This document shows positions 50,785-61,562 of a stretch of 64,000 bases of DNA, piece by piece. The notes under the pieces were generated by a model. The model saw nothing but the letters and a program-made list of their open reading frames with translations. It was not told the origin of the DNA and made no database searches. Origin of the DNA: JAICKN01 sp036489565 (GTDB taxonomy: Bacteria; Acidobacteriota; Terriglobia; Terriglobales; Acidobacteriaceae). Both the position numbers and the translations under genes were made by a program. The stretch is from positions 12,898-76,897 of the forward strand of contig DASXFN010000016.1 of assembly GCA_036489565.1 (NCBI GenBank), in the 5' to 3' direction. Numbering within the stretch: the first letter of the stretch is position 1; every line of letters starts with the position of its first letter.

Positions 50785-52189
50785 CCTCGCGCTGGCTAGC
50801 CTGGCGGTGGCGAGTCTCACGATAACGACCGTCGCGCGGGCGGCTACGCGCCCTCACTATGGCGGCGTTCTGCGGCTGGCGATTGCCGGGCCCGTCTCTT
50901 CGCTCGATCCTGCCGACGCTTCCAATGTTTCGGGGCAGACTGCCATCCAGCACATTGCTCCTTTGCTTTTTAATACCCTCACCACGTTGGATGATCGCGG
51001 CGAGGCTCAACCGTCATTGGCCCTAGCCTGGAAGTCGGACTTTAGTTCGCAACACTGGGAGTTTCAACTGCGGCCCGGAATTGCATTCTCTGACGGAACA
51101 CCGTTGACGGCGAATGCTGTAGCCGCGTCGCTGCGGGTGGCGAATCCACGGTGGAATATTTCCCCGGCGGGCGATTCGGTGATCATCGAGAGCGATTCTG
51201 CAGCTCGGGAACTTCCCGCGGAACTGGCGCTCTCTCGCAATAGCGTCGTGCTTCGGGAGGGCGGCAAACTGATTGGCACTGGGCCGTTCACTCTTGCTCA
51301 ATGGGAGCCCGGCAAGAATCTCGCACTCAGCGCAAGAGAAGACTATTGGGCCAGGCGTCCCTTTGTGGACTCAGTTGAAATTGCCATCGGCCGCTCCCCG
51401 CGGGACCAGATGCTTTCTCTTGAACTCGGCAGGTTGGATGGAGTCGAACTTGCGGCGGAACAGGCGTCGGGCACGGTTGCTGGCGGCCGAGTGGTAAACT
51501 CCGCTCCCGACGAATTGCTCACCATTGTTTTCAGCCGCGATGCGCATTCGCCGGAGGATCGTCGCCTTCGCCAGGCTCTGGGCCTTGCGATTGATCGCAG
51601 TCTATTGAACACTGTGGTCCTGCATTCATCGGGCGAACCGGCCGGAGGGTTACTTCCCAATTGGATGACGGGATACGAGTTTCTTTTTTCCACATCGCCG
51701 GATTCACAACGCGCCCGGCAGATCCATGAAGGTATCAATCAATCATCCGCCTGGAACCTCGGTTATGATCAAACCGACCCATCTGCGCGCGTGATTGCCG
51801 AGAGAATCGCGTTGAATGCTCAGGATGCCGGAATCAATATAAAACCCAACCCGGCGGCCTCGCCCGACGCGCAACTGGTGCGCATACGATTGGTGTCGCG
51901 GGATGCGCACGTCGCTTTGAATCATCTTGCCATCAGCCTTCAGCTTCCGGCGCCAGATCCTCATAGAGCTTCTTCTCAGAGCACGTCCAGTCAAAGCTTG
52001 TCCACGGCGGATTTGTACGCCGCTGAGAACGCATTGCTGCAAACCGAGCGCGCAATTCCATTGTTGCACCTCCGCACGGCAGTTGCCTTGGCGCGCAATG
52101 TTCACGGATGGAGCGAAGCGCAGGATGGACGCTGGGACTTGCCGAACGTCTGGTTGAGTGCCGAGAAGCCGAGCACGGAGAAGCCGTGA
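50747..52189 (+). CDS. Peptide-type ABC solute-binding protein (SBP_bac_5)
   Basis: A 480-residue exported protein. Signal LLWLAINSLALASLAVASLT is followed by YGGVLRLAIAGPVSSLDPAD, the usual SBP_bac_5 opening. Then come WEFQLRPGIAFSDGTPLTAN, GTGPFTLAQWEPGKNLALSA and RLRQALGLAIDRSLLNTVVL. It binds oligopeptides or similar ligands in the periplasm. No permease or ATPase genes follow; instead a kinase and sigma-54 activator do, so it may serve as a sensor or feed a transporter elsewhere. The start is ATG 50747 with AAGGGAG upstream. Its stop overlaps the kinase GTG start. Confidence 0.88.
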   Translation: MKRTSLLWLAINSLALASLAVASLTITTVARAATRPHYGGVLRLAIAGPVSSLDPADASNVSGQTAIQHIAPLLFNTLTTLDDRGEAQPSLALAWKSDFSSQHWEFQLRPGIAFSDGTPLTANAVAASLRVANPRWNISPAGDSVIIESDSAARELPAELALSRNSVVLREGGKLIGTGPFTLAQWEPGKNLALSAREDYWARRPFVDSVEIAIGRSPRDQMLSLELGRLDGVELAAEQASGTVAGGRVVNSAPDELLTIVFSRDAHSPEDRRLRQALGLAIDRSLLNTVVLHSSGEPAGGLLPNWMTGYEFLFSTSPDSQRARQIHEGINQSSAWNLGYDQTDPSARVIAERIALNAQDAGINIKPNPAASPDAQLVRIRLVSRDAHVALNHLAISLQLPAPDPHRASSQSTSSQSLSTADLYAAENALLQTERAIPLLHLRTAVALARNVHGWSEAQDGRWDLPNVWLSAEKPSTEKP

Positions 52190-54024
52190 CCTTCCGCCGC
52201 AAGCTGCTGGTGATATTCGCGCTCACCGTATTTATCTCTGTGGCCACGGTCGCGGTCATTGTTTCAATACTCGCCCGGCGCGCCTTTGAAAAAGCTGACG
52301 ACGAACGCACGGCGGCTTTGGTCGCACAGTTTCAGCATGAGTTCACCCGCCGCGGAGAAGAGATAAGCGCCCGTGTTGCAGCGATTGCCGCCAGTGACGC
52401 AGCGACCCGCATTTCTTACGCCTTTAGCCGCAAAGAAAGAGATTATGCCCCGTTCCTTGGCGAAGCGCGCACTATCGCTGACAATCAGCAGCTTGATTTC
52501 CTGGAATTTGTGGACGGACAAGGCACCATCATTTCCTCCGCGCAGTGGCCAGCCAAATTCGGATATCCGGACGCCTCTTTGCCGCTGGGGCAACTGCCAC
52601 AGAGTGCGTTTCTAAAAAAAGAAGATTTGCCTGATGGAGAGGCACTCGGATTGTTTTCCGTCCGCAAGATTGATGCCGGAGAGGGCCATGACGGCGAGAA
52701 CCATATTTACGTCGTCGGCGGCAGGCGGATGGACAAAGAATTCATCTCTGGTCTGGAATTGCCAGCCGGCATGCGTGCGATGTTCTACGAAAATTTCAAA
52801 AGTGGATTCTCGCCGCAATCGTTGATTGACCCTTCCGGTACTCCACAAGACCCGCAGAAAATCGCGGACTTCGTCCAGCAAGTACTCGCAGAGAAACAGG
52901 AGTCAACAACACTCGTCCATTGGACCTCCAATCCCGCGGAGGATGAAACCCTTCATGCCATTCCTCTCCGCGACCTCGACAATCGGATAGCCGGTTTGCT
53001 TCTTGTAGGAAGTTCCAGGCGTCAATACGTGGAATTGCGTCAGCAGATCCGATCCGCGACCCTTTTCGCCGGAGGCGCCGGTTTGCTTCTGGCCATATTG
53101 TTGAGCGGATGGGCAGCGGCGCGCGTCACCAGGCCCGTGGAACAGCTTGCTCAGGCGGCGCGCGAAGTCGCCCTGGGGAATTGGGACACGCGGGTGAACG
53201 TCCATTCTTCCGGCGAAATCGCGGAGCTGGCAGATTCATTTAACCACATGACCCATGAGTTGCTCGAGCAGCGTGAACACCTCGTTCGCGTGGAACGCAT
53301 CGCCGCCTGGAAGGAACTCGCGCGGCGCTTGGCGCACGAATTGAAAAATCCACTGTTTCCTTTGCAACTCACCGTGGAAAATTTGGTGCGTGCACGCCAG
53401 CAAACACCGGAACAATTTGACGAAATATTTCATGAAAGTTCCACGACCCTGCTCGCGGAGATTGCGAACCTCAAGGCGATCATCTCCCGCTTCAGCGAGT
53501 TCTCTCGGATGCCGCAACCGCAATTTCATTCGTTGCAAATTAACGATCTAGTTCGGGATGTGGTGAAATTGGTGCAGGCGCAATTGCAGGGGCCGGGCCG
53601 GTCCACGATTGAATGCAGCGTGCAACTTGCGGACACCGGCGAAATGGCGGGCGATCCGGAATTGCTGCATCGCGTGCTTTCCAATCTGGTTTTGAACGCA
53701 ATGGACGCCATGCCGCAAGGAGGGCGCCTGACATTGCTTACGCATGCACAGGAAAACACTGTCAGCGTAGAGGTGCAGGACACCGGTATGGGCCTGAGCC
53801 CGGAGGAATGTGACCGGCTCTTTACTCCCTACTACACCAGCAAAGGCCACGGAACGGGGCTGGGCCTCGCGATTGTGCAGTCTATCGTCAGCGATCACGG
53901 CGGCTCCGTCAGCGTTCGCAGCGAGCCAGCACATGGAACTACGTTTACAGTGGTGTTACCGCGAAATCTGGATAAGTTGCAGCCGGGCGGCGAGGAACGA
54001 AACGACGGCCAGGTTGAAGTCTAA
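52186..54024 (+). CDS. NtrY-like membrane histidine kinase
   Basis: A 612-residue kinase. TM1 is at about 8-30 and a periplasmic sensor runs at about 31-285 (dCACHE-like, with FLEFVDGQGTIISSAQWPA). TM2 is at about 290-312 and HAMP at about 313-365. HisKA has H384 (ARRLAHELKNPLFPLQLTVE, the NtrB/NtrY form HELKNPL) and a HATPase has NLVLNAMDAMPQGG, VQDTGMGLSPEE and GTGLGLAIVQSIVSDHGG. The start is GTG 52186 with GGAG six bases upstream and the SBP stop overlapping. The neighbouring gene is its NtrC-type partner. Confidence 0.9.
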   Translation: MTFRRKLLVIFALTVFISVATVAVIVSILARRAFEKADDERTAALVAQFQHEFTRRGEEISARVAAIAASDAATRISYAFSRKERDYAPFLGEARTIADNQQLDFLEFVDGQGTIISSAQWPAKFGYPDASLPLGQLPQSAFLKKEDLPDGEALGLFSVRKIDAGEGHDGENHIYVVGGRRMDKEFISGLELPAGMRAMFYENFKSGFSPQSLIDPSGTPQDPQKIADFVQQVLAEKQESTTLVHWTSNPAEDETLHAIPLRDLDNRIAGLLLVGSSRRQYVELRQQIRSATLFAGGAGLLLAILLSGWAAARVTRPVEQLAQAAREVALGNWDTRVNVHSSGEIAELADSFNHMTHELLEQREHLVRVERIAAWKELARRLAHELKNPLFPLQLTVENLVRARQQTPEQFDEIFHESSTTLLAEIANLKAIISRFSEFSRMPQPQFHSLQINDLVRDVVKLVQAQLQGPGRSTIECSVQLADTGEMAGDPELLHRVLSNLVLNAMDAMPQGGRLTLLTHAQENTVSVEVQDTGMGLSPEECDRLFTPYYTSKGHGTGLGLAIVQSIVSDHGGSVSVRSEPAHGTTFTVVLPRNLDKLQPGGEERNDGQVEV

Positions 54025-54042
54025 GTTTAAGGGGGCGCCACG

Positions 54043-55431
54043 ATGAAAGCGCATTTACTGATTGTGGATGACGAGGCGAACACGCTCGCATCGCTCTCTC
54101 GCGCCTTCAGGCTGGCGAACCATGAAGTCACCGTCGCCGATAATGCCGAGCGCGCCTTGCAGTTGGTGAAATCGCAAAACTTCGACCTGATTTTTTCCGA
54201 CGTCGTCATGCCCGGGAAAAACGGTCTGGCGTTGCTGGAAGAGATTCGCGCGCAGGGCATCTCCGTCCCAGTCGTAATGATGTCAGGCCAGGCGGACATC
54301 GAAAAGGCCGTGCGCGCTACCAAACTTGGAGCCCTCGATTTTCTGGAAAAGCCGATCTCCTCGGAAAAGCTGCTGCTGACAGTCGAGAACGCGCTCAAAC
54401 TCCAGCGTTTGGAATCTGAAAACCGGCAGCTTAAACAGCGACTGGGCAAGCACGAAATTATCTGGACCGGCGAAGCCATGAAAAAAATCATGGCGCAACT
54501 GGAGCGCGTGGCCGCAAGCGATACGCGCGTTTGCATTCTGGGCGAAACCGGTACAGGTAAGGAACTGATTGCGCGGACACTGCATGAACGCAGCGCGCGC
54601 GCCTCCGGCCCATTCATCGCGCTCAATTGCGCAGCAGTTCCCGCGGAACTGATCGAATCAGAATTATTCGGCCACGAAAAAGGTTCATTCACCGGCGCGG
54701 CGGGGCGGCACGTCGGGAAATTCGAGCAGGCGGAGCGCGGCACCATCTTCCTTGATGAAATTGGAGACATGCCCCTGGCCATGCAGGCGAAGCTGCTGCG
54801 CGTGCTGGAAGAAAATGAAGTGGAGCGCATCGGCGGCGACAAACCGGTCCCGGTAGATGTGCGCGTGATCGTTGCCACGCACCGCAATCTGGAAACTCTG
54901 GTGCGCGACGGAAAATTTCGCCAGGACCTTTTTCATCGTGTGTATGTTTTCCCCGTCGTGCTGCCGCCGCTGCGTGAGCGCCGCGACGACATCCCCGCGC
55001 TCGTGGACCATTTTGCCCGGCAAATTTGCAATCAAAATAACTGGAAAACTATTGCCTGCACGGCGGAAGCGGTAGAACTCCTGCAAAATTATTCATGGCC
55101 TGGAAATATTCGCGAACTGCGCAATGTGGTGGAACGCCTTTTGCTTTTGACTACCGGGGACGCCATTACAGTTGAAACCGTCGAGAGCGCTCTTCCCCGG
55201 ACTACCGCGGCGACGGGTTCGACTGTGACCTCTGGCCCGCTTGCCGATCGTGTACAGAATTTTGAGCGCGAAGCGATTCTCGCGGAACTGAAACAACAGA
55301 GCTATCACATCACCAATACCGCCCGTGCGCTCGGCCTGGAGCGCAGTCATCTTTACAAAAAGGCGGAGCAATTGGGAATTGATATCCAGAAAACGCGGCG
55401 GGGAGAAGATGCCACAGGTTCGAACGCTTAG
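54043..55431 (+). CDS. NtrC-family sigma-54 response regulator
   Basis: A 462-residue activator. The receiver has phospho-acceptor D53 (LIFSDVVMPGKNG). The AAA+ domain has Walker A GETGTGKE at 167-174, the sigma-54 contact loop GSFTGA at 214-219 and Walker B TIFLDEI at 234-240. A Fis-type helix-turn-helix ends the protein (ITNTARALGLERSHLYKKAE). The intact GAFTGA-type loop means it should open sigma-54 promoters. It follows the kinase gene by 18 bases. No -24/-12 element was identified with confidence here. Confidence 0.93.
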   Translation: MKAHLLIVDDEANTLASLSRAFRLANHEVTVADNAERALQLVKSQNFDLIFSDVVMPGKNGLALLEEIRAQGISVPVVMMSGQADIEKAVRATKLGALDFLEKPISSEKLLLTVENALKLQRLESENRQLKQRLGKHEIIWTGEAMKKIMAQLERVAASDTRVCILGETGTGKELIARTLHERSARASGPFIALNCAAVPAELIESELFGHEKGSFTGAAGRHVGKFEQAERGTIFLDEIGDMPLAMQAKLLRVLEENEVERIGGDKPVPVDVRVIVATHRNLETLVRDGKFRQDLFHRVYVFPVVLPPLRERRDDIPALVDHFARQICNQNNWKTIACTAEAVELLQNYSWPGNIRELRNVVERLLLLTTGDAITVETVESALPRTTAATGSTVTSGPLADRVQNFEREAILAELKQQSYHITNTARALGLERSHLYKKAEQLGIDIQKTRRGEDATGSNA

Positions 55432-55436
55432 GGCAC

Positions 55437-56315
55437 TTACGCCGGAACCACTCGCAGGCTCATGTCCACCGCCTGCACCGAATGCGTAAGCGCGCCGACA
55501 GAAATAAAATCAACTCCGGTTTGCGCGTAAGCGCGGACATTCTCCAGCGTAATGCCGCCCGAGGATTCCAGCGGAATGCGCCGCTCACGCCCGGAACAGA
55601 ACTCAACCGCCTTCTTCACATCCTCAACGCTCATGTTGTCCAGCAGGATCGCCTCTGCGCCGTGAGTCAGCGCCTCCTCCAATTCCTGTAAACTGCGGAC
55701 TTCAATTTCAATAGGCTGCGTTCCCCGGCGGTTCTTGTGCGCGCGCTCCAGTGCCGGAGCGATCCCGCCCGCGAGCGCAATGTGGTTGTTTTTAATAAGT
55801 ACGCCATCGGAAAGATCGAGGCGATGGTTCTGTCCGCCGCCGCATCGCACCGCATACTTCTCAATGGCGCGCAGACCCGGCACGGTCTTGCGCGTGTCCA
55901 GAATTCGCGCCTTGGTTCCCGAGACTGCCTCCACATATTGCCGCGTGACCGTTGCAATGCCGCTCATGCGCTGCAAAAAATTCAGGATGACCCGCTCGCA
56001 GGAAAGAATGACCCGCGCATTGTGGCGAATCACCGCGACCGATTGCCGCTTATGCAGCCGCACGCCATCGAAAATTTCCGGATGCGTCGTGACTTCGTAG
56101 TGACTGGTCACAGCGCCATCGAGCAGCGCATATACGTCCAGAATCCGTGCGATGCATCCGATGCCGGCAAGAATGCAGTCCTGCTTGGCCAGCACAGTGG
56201 CCGTGGCCCGCTGGTTGGAATCAATGCAGGCGTAGCTGGTGGCGTCGTGCGTGGCCCGGTCTTCGAGCAACGCGTTCTCCAGAATCGCGGTAATGCGGCG
56301 GCTGTTCCAGTCCAT
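55437..56315 (-). CDS. nadC: Nicotinate-nucleotide pyrophosphorylase (NadC)
   Basis: A 292-residue quinolinate phosphoribosyltransferase of NAD synthesis. Characteristic parts are LLEDRATHDATSYACIDSNQ, ILNFLQRMSGIATVTRQYVE, LDTRKTVPGLRAIEKYAVRC, GGGQNHRLDLSDGVLIKNNH and IEVEVRSLQELEEAL-type strands. VDFISVGALTHSVQAVDMSL closes the barrel. All catalytic Arg/His/Lys stretches are present and the length is normal. Convergent with the sigma-54 activator gene, five bases apart. Confidence 0.96.
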   Translation of the reverse strand: MDWNSRRITAILENALLEDRATHDATSYACIDSNQRATATVLAKQDCILAGIGCIARILDVYALLDGAVTSHYEVTTHPEIFDGVRLHKRQSVAVIRHNARVILSCERVILNFLQRMSGIATVTRQYVEAVSGTKARILDTRKTVPGLRAIEKYAVRCGGGQNHRLDLSDGVLIKNNHIALAGGIAPALERAHKNRRGTQPIEIEVRSLQELEEALTHGAEAILLDNMSVEDVKKAVEFCSGRERRIPLESSGGITLENVRAYAQTGVDFISVGALTHSVQAVDMSLRVVPA

Positions 56316-56370
56316 AATAGTTAATATCGTTTTGACGGGCTCTCTCGCCCGCCAAACTTTACATCTTACC

Positions 56371-56443
56371 CGTTGTCATCCTGAGGAAGCGAGGCTTGCG
56401 AATACCGCGAGCCTCCAACGAAGTCTCTATGCAGGGACCCTTG
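56371..56443. repeat. Intergenic repeat-like element between valS and nadC
   Basis: A segment GTTGTCATCCTGAGGAAGCG... followed by GAGGCTTGCG (56391-56400) and its inverted partner CGCGAGCCTC (56406-56415). The GTCATCCTGAGG opening is a familiar dispersed intergenic element in Acidobacteria and some other phyla. It lies at the 3' end of valS, where the hairpin may also protect or end the transcript. Confidence 0.45.
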
Positions 56444-59242
<2,799 letters not shown>

Positions 59243-59552
59243 TCAGCACTTAGCATTCACATTCGGCCAATCAATTTCCCGTCCAGATTGATCGGGAAAG
59301 CACACTACAGGCGGGCCAAATGCTAACTGCCAATGCCAATTGCGGTGTCTTTGATATTACAGGCGGGTAGAAAATGTGGTCAAACGCTCGTAGGGGTGGT
59401 GTATAGCAACGGCAAAATGCTCCCGCCTTACTTCGGCAGACTTCATGTACCAAAAAGCGGCGTAAACTTTATATGTCAAATGGAAAAGAATGCTTCAACT
59501 GGCCAGCAGCAGATATCAAGGGCGACAGTCGCAAGAAAAACCGGGAAAAACC

Positions 59553-59642
59553 GGGGACAGACGGAACGTTTACCGATTTCGTTGCCGAGAAACTGGGTCA
59601 GTCCCGTCTGTCCCCACATTTTGCGTCTGTCCCCACATTTTG
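59553..59642. repeat. REP-like GGGGACAGACGG inverted pair and tandem copy
   Basis: GGGGACAGACGG (59553-59564) is repeated inverted as CCGTCTGTCCCC (59604-59615). In addition CGTCTGTCCCCACATTTTG occurs twice in tandem at 59605-59623 and 59624-59642. The core recurs at 61518-61529. Such motifs are typical of REP sequences moved by RAYT transposases in other bacteria; no transposase gene is in the window. Confidence 0.65.
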
Positions 59643-59719
59643 AGAAACGCAGGGACAAGGACGGGGCACCCGCATCATGAAATTTCAAGAAAGGCTGGGC
59701 CAGCCCCCGATTTGTAATT

Positions 59720-59815
59720 CCCCACACAACGCGGTGTTCGTTGTCGGGCATTTCGGATTTTCGAAACAGTCACTCTAGCTCACTCAAGCCAATACGAGGC
59801 TTGAATGGACTACCC
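59720..59815. repeat. 95-base stem-loop repeat, copy A
   Basis: It begins CCCCACACAACG, then CGGTGTT and CGTTGT (first stem-loop), a linker with TTTCGGATTTTCGA and CAGTCACTCT, and ends with a second stem-loop CACTCAAGCC...GGCTTGAATGG. The same order occurs at 60569-60667 and 61147-61241. Confidence 0.7.
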
Positions 59816-59957
59816 AACCCATGTCGAACTAATTGCAATAACCGAGGAAGACGGAAGTAGGCTCCGCGACCCCAATCTCCGCCTGCGCTCCATGGAGGGC
59901 CGAACGGGAGCAGGCGTCTGCTAGACTGTTGAGCAAATTCGCTAGTGAGGTGAATCT

Positions 59958-60548
59958 ATGCGTCTCCGATATGTTTGCATTGCTTTAATTCTGGCAGGCT
60001 GTACGCTCGCGAGCTCTGCGCAAATGAGTTCAACAAATGCGAAGGTGGCCGCTGGCCCCCAAATGTCGCCGGTGCAGGCGCAGAATGAGTTGCTCAACCT
60101 CTTCGAGCATGAGTTTATGGGAGTCGCGCAGGCAATGCCTGCGGACAAATACGGCTTTGCGCCTGCTGCGGCAACATTTGCGGCCTCGCAGGGCGCAAAG
60201 TATGACGGGGTTCGCACGTTCGCGCAGGAAATATCGCATGTCACAACAGCGAACTACTACTTCGCTTCGAAGATTCTCAATGAGAAGATGCCGGTTGACC
60301 CGAAAAGCATTGCCGGTCTGACGACGAAGGAAGAACTCCTGAAGGCCGCTGCCGATTCTTTCGCCTATGCGCACAAGGCGCTCGCCACGATTACTCCCGA
60401 GAATGCCTACACTACGATTGACGGTGTTGACGGTCTGCACACGCGGTCGGTCGTCGCATCTTTTATTTCTGCTCATGGATACGACCACTATGGGCAGATG
60501 GTCGAGTATCTGCGAATGAACGGCATCGTGCCTCCAGGCTCGAAATGA
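59958..60548 (+). CDS. DinB-like exported protein
   Basis: A 196-residue protein with a signal peptide MRLRYVCIALILAGCTLASS; LAGC could be a lipobox with Cys15. The rest is a four-helix DinB_2-type domain: QNELLNLFEHEFMGVAQAMP, the first histidine in FAQEISHVTTANYYFAS and the second in ISAHGYDHYGQMVEYLRMNG. Together they form the usual metal-binding His triad. DinB-like proteins are metal enzymes of mixed or unknown activity, some thiol-dependent. The start ATG 59958 follows GTGAGGTG. It lies between two copies of the stem-loop repeat. Confidence 0.85.
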   Translation: MRLRYVCIALILAGCTLASSAQMSSTNAKVAAGPQMSPVQAQNELLNLFEHEFMGVAQAMPADKYGFAPAAATFAASQGAKYDGVRTFAQEISHVTTANYYFASKILNEKMPVDPKSIAGLTTKEELLKAAADSFAYAHKALATITPENAYTTIDGVDGLHTRSVVASFISAHGYDHYGQMVEYLRMNGIVPPGSK

Positions 60549-60568
60549 GCCTCCATTCGTAGTCTGAG

Positions 60569-60667
60569 GGTGGCCAACACAACGCGGTGTTCGTTGTCTG
60601 GGGTATTTCGGATTTCGACACAGTCACTCTGCCCAACAAACCAAGACCGGGATTGAATGGGCCACCC
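60569..60667. repeat. 95-base stem-loop repeat, copy B
   Basis: CCAACACAACG-CGGTGTT-CGTTGTCTGGGG is followed by TATTTCGGATTTCGACACAG, TCACTCT and a decayed second stem (ACCAAGACCGGGATTGAATG). It lies 21 bases after the DinB-like gene stop. Confidence 0.7.
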
Positions 60668-60728
60668 GCCAACGGTTGCACGCGGTGCACGCCCCCCTTA
60701 GCCGAGCCGGGCACCGAACAGATATTCG

Positions 60729-61037
60729 CTAAACACTGCTAGCACATACTTCATAATGCAATGCCAGTGGCTCGACTTTGGCCAAGAGCTGTCTCGCCTC
60801 CGGTTCAAACACGGCAACGGAGTAGTCTGGCCCAGCAAACACCTTGACGGCTGCAAGGGAATCAAACAGGTTGATCACAACGAACTCCACCTCATCCGAC
60901 ACATCTCTGCGGAGGACATACCCGCCAAGATAACCCGGATTACTTTTCAACTCAGGAAGAACCTTTTCTCTGAGGTGGTTCTCATAAGCGCTGGCGTTCC
61001 TAGTTGTGGTCCAACCTCGCCAATGACGTGCAATCAT
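60729..61037 (-). CDS. ABM-type monooxygenase-like protein
   Basis: A 102-residue dimeric alpha+beta barrel protein of the antibiotic biosynthesis monooxygenase (ABM) family. It has MIARHWRGWTTTRNASAYEN at the start, LREKVLPELKSNPGYLGGYV in the first helix, VEFVVINLFDSLAAVKVFAG in the middle and EARQLLAKVEPLALHYEV at the end. Such proteins are small, cofactor-poor oxygenases or stress proteins; no substrate can be named. Monocistronic, between repeat copies B and C. Confidence 0.85.
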   Translation of the reverse strand: MIARHWRGWTTTRNASAYENHLREKVLPELKSNPGYLGGYVLRRDVSDEVEFVVINLFDSLAAVKVFAGPDYSVAVFEPEARQLLAKVEPLALHYEVCASSV

Positions 61038-61146
61038 CGTTTACCTCCGGCGTTTGGAATGTGAAATCAATCGTTTTCAAATATATAGACTTCGGGGCAT
61101 CACTGGACATCGACTCAAGTTCCGTGCCCGTATGGGGACAATGGGC

Positions 61147-61241
61147 GGGTGCCCACCCGACGCGGTGTTCGTTGTGTGGGGTATTTCGGATTTCGACACG
61201 ATCACTCTAACCCACTCAAGCCAACACCGGGCTTGAGTGGG
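61147..61241. repeat. 95-base stem-loop repeat, copy C
   Basis: GACGCGGTGTTCGTTGTG is followed by TGGGGTATTTCGGATTTCGA, CACTCT and the best-preserved second stem, CCCACTCAAGCC-AACACC-GGGCTTGAGTGGG (61211-61241). Confidence 0.7.
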
Positions 61242-61302
61242 AATCGAGAAGTCTGAGAGTCAATTTGAGTGATACGAGAGCGTCTGGCGATTTTTAGCTC
61301 CC

Positions 61303-61327
61303 CACACAACGAAAACCACGTTGTGTG
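61303..61327. repeat. First stem-loop of the repeat alone, copy D
   Basis: CACACAACG (61303-61311) pairs perfectly with CGTTGTGTG (61319-61327). The seven-base loop AAAACCA differs from the CGGTGTT of copies A-C. The rest of the 372-base gap 61038-61409 has no gene I can support. Confidence 0.6.
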
Positions 61328-61409
61328 CGCTACCCGCTTGCTTGGTATTTTCGTCTAGGCAGGCTAGAGTAAGGTTTTATCCGCGCCGCCTAAACAGAAG
61401 TTAGCTGCC

Positions 61410-61562
61410 ATGAATGAAGAAGAGCGCTGGTCGCGATTGCTCGCATTAGATGTAGAGCTGCTTAAGGGCGGCGTCATTCTTTCGGAGTGGTGCGGCTTCG
61501 TCGTCCGAGGGGAATATGGGGACAGACGGGACGTACCCCATTGCACAAAGGCCTACGAATAG
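61410..61562 (+). pseudogene. Truncated 50-residue gene fragment ending in a REP-like element
   Basis: The frame reads MNEEERWSRLLALDVELLKG, then GVILSEWCGFVVRGEYGD, and after that RRDVPHCTKAYE encoded by the REP-like element. GVxLSEWCxxIVR is the opening of small acidobacterial proteins of unknown function that normally continue for 70 or more residues. I read it as a gene cut by the GGGGACAGACGG element, ending overlapping the 3' end of the ABC-F gene. Confidence 0.4.
61516..61541. repeat. REP-like element, second site
   Basis: ATGGGG (61516-61521) and CCCCAT (61536-61541) flank the core GACAGACGGGACGT. GGGGACAGACGG is identical to the copy at 59553. Confidence 0.55.

Larger units (their letters stand above)
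59243..59957. other. 715-base region without a gene, rich in repeats
   Basis: No coding frame here is convincing on either strand. The part 59243-59550 has nothing recognised apart from the valS upstream region, including two ACAGGCGGG copies at about 59307 and 59361. From 59553 on it holds REP-like elements and the first copy of the 95-base stem-loop repeat. Confidence 0.6.

Noticed and set aside
60549..61409. Repeats A-D as attachment sites of an integrated element
   Set aside because: No integrase or mobility gene is nearby, there are four unequal copies rather than two, and each folds into stem-loops; a dispersed intergenic repeat family explains them better.
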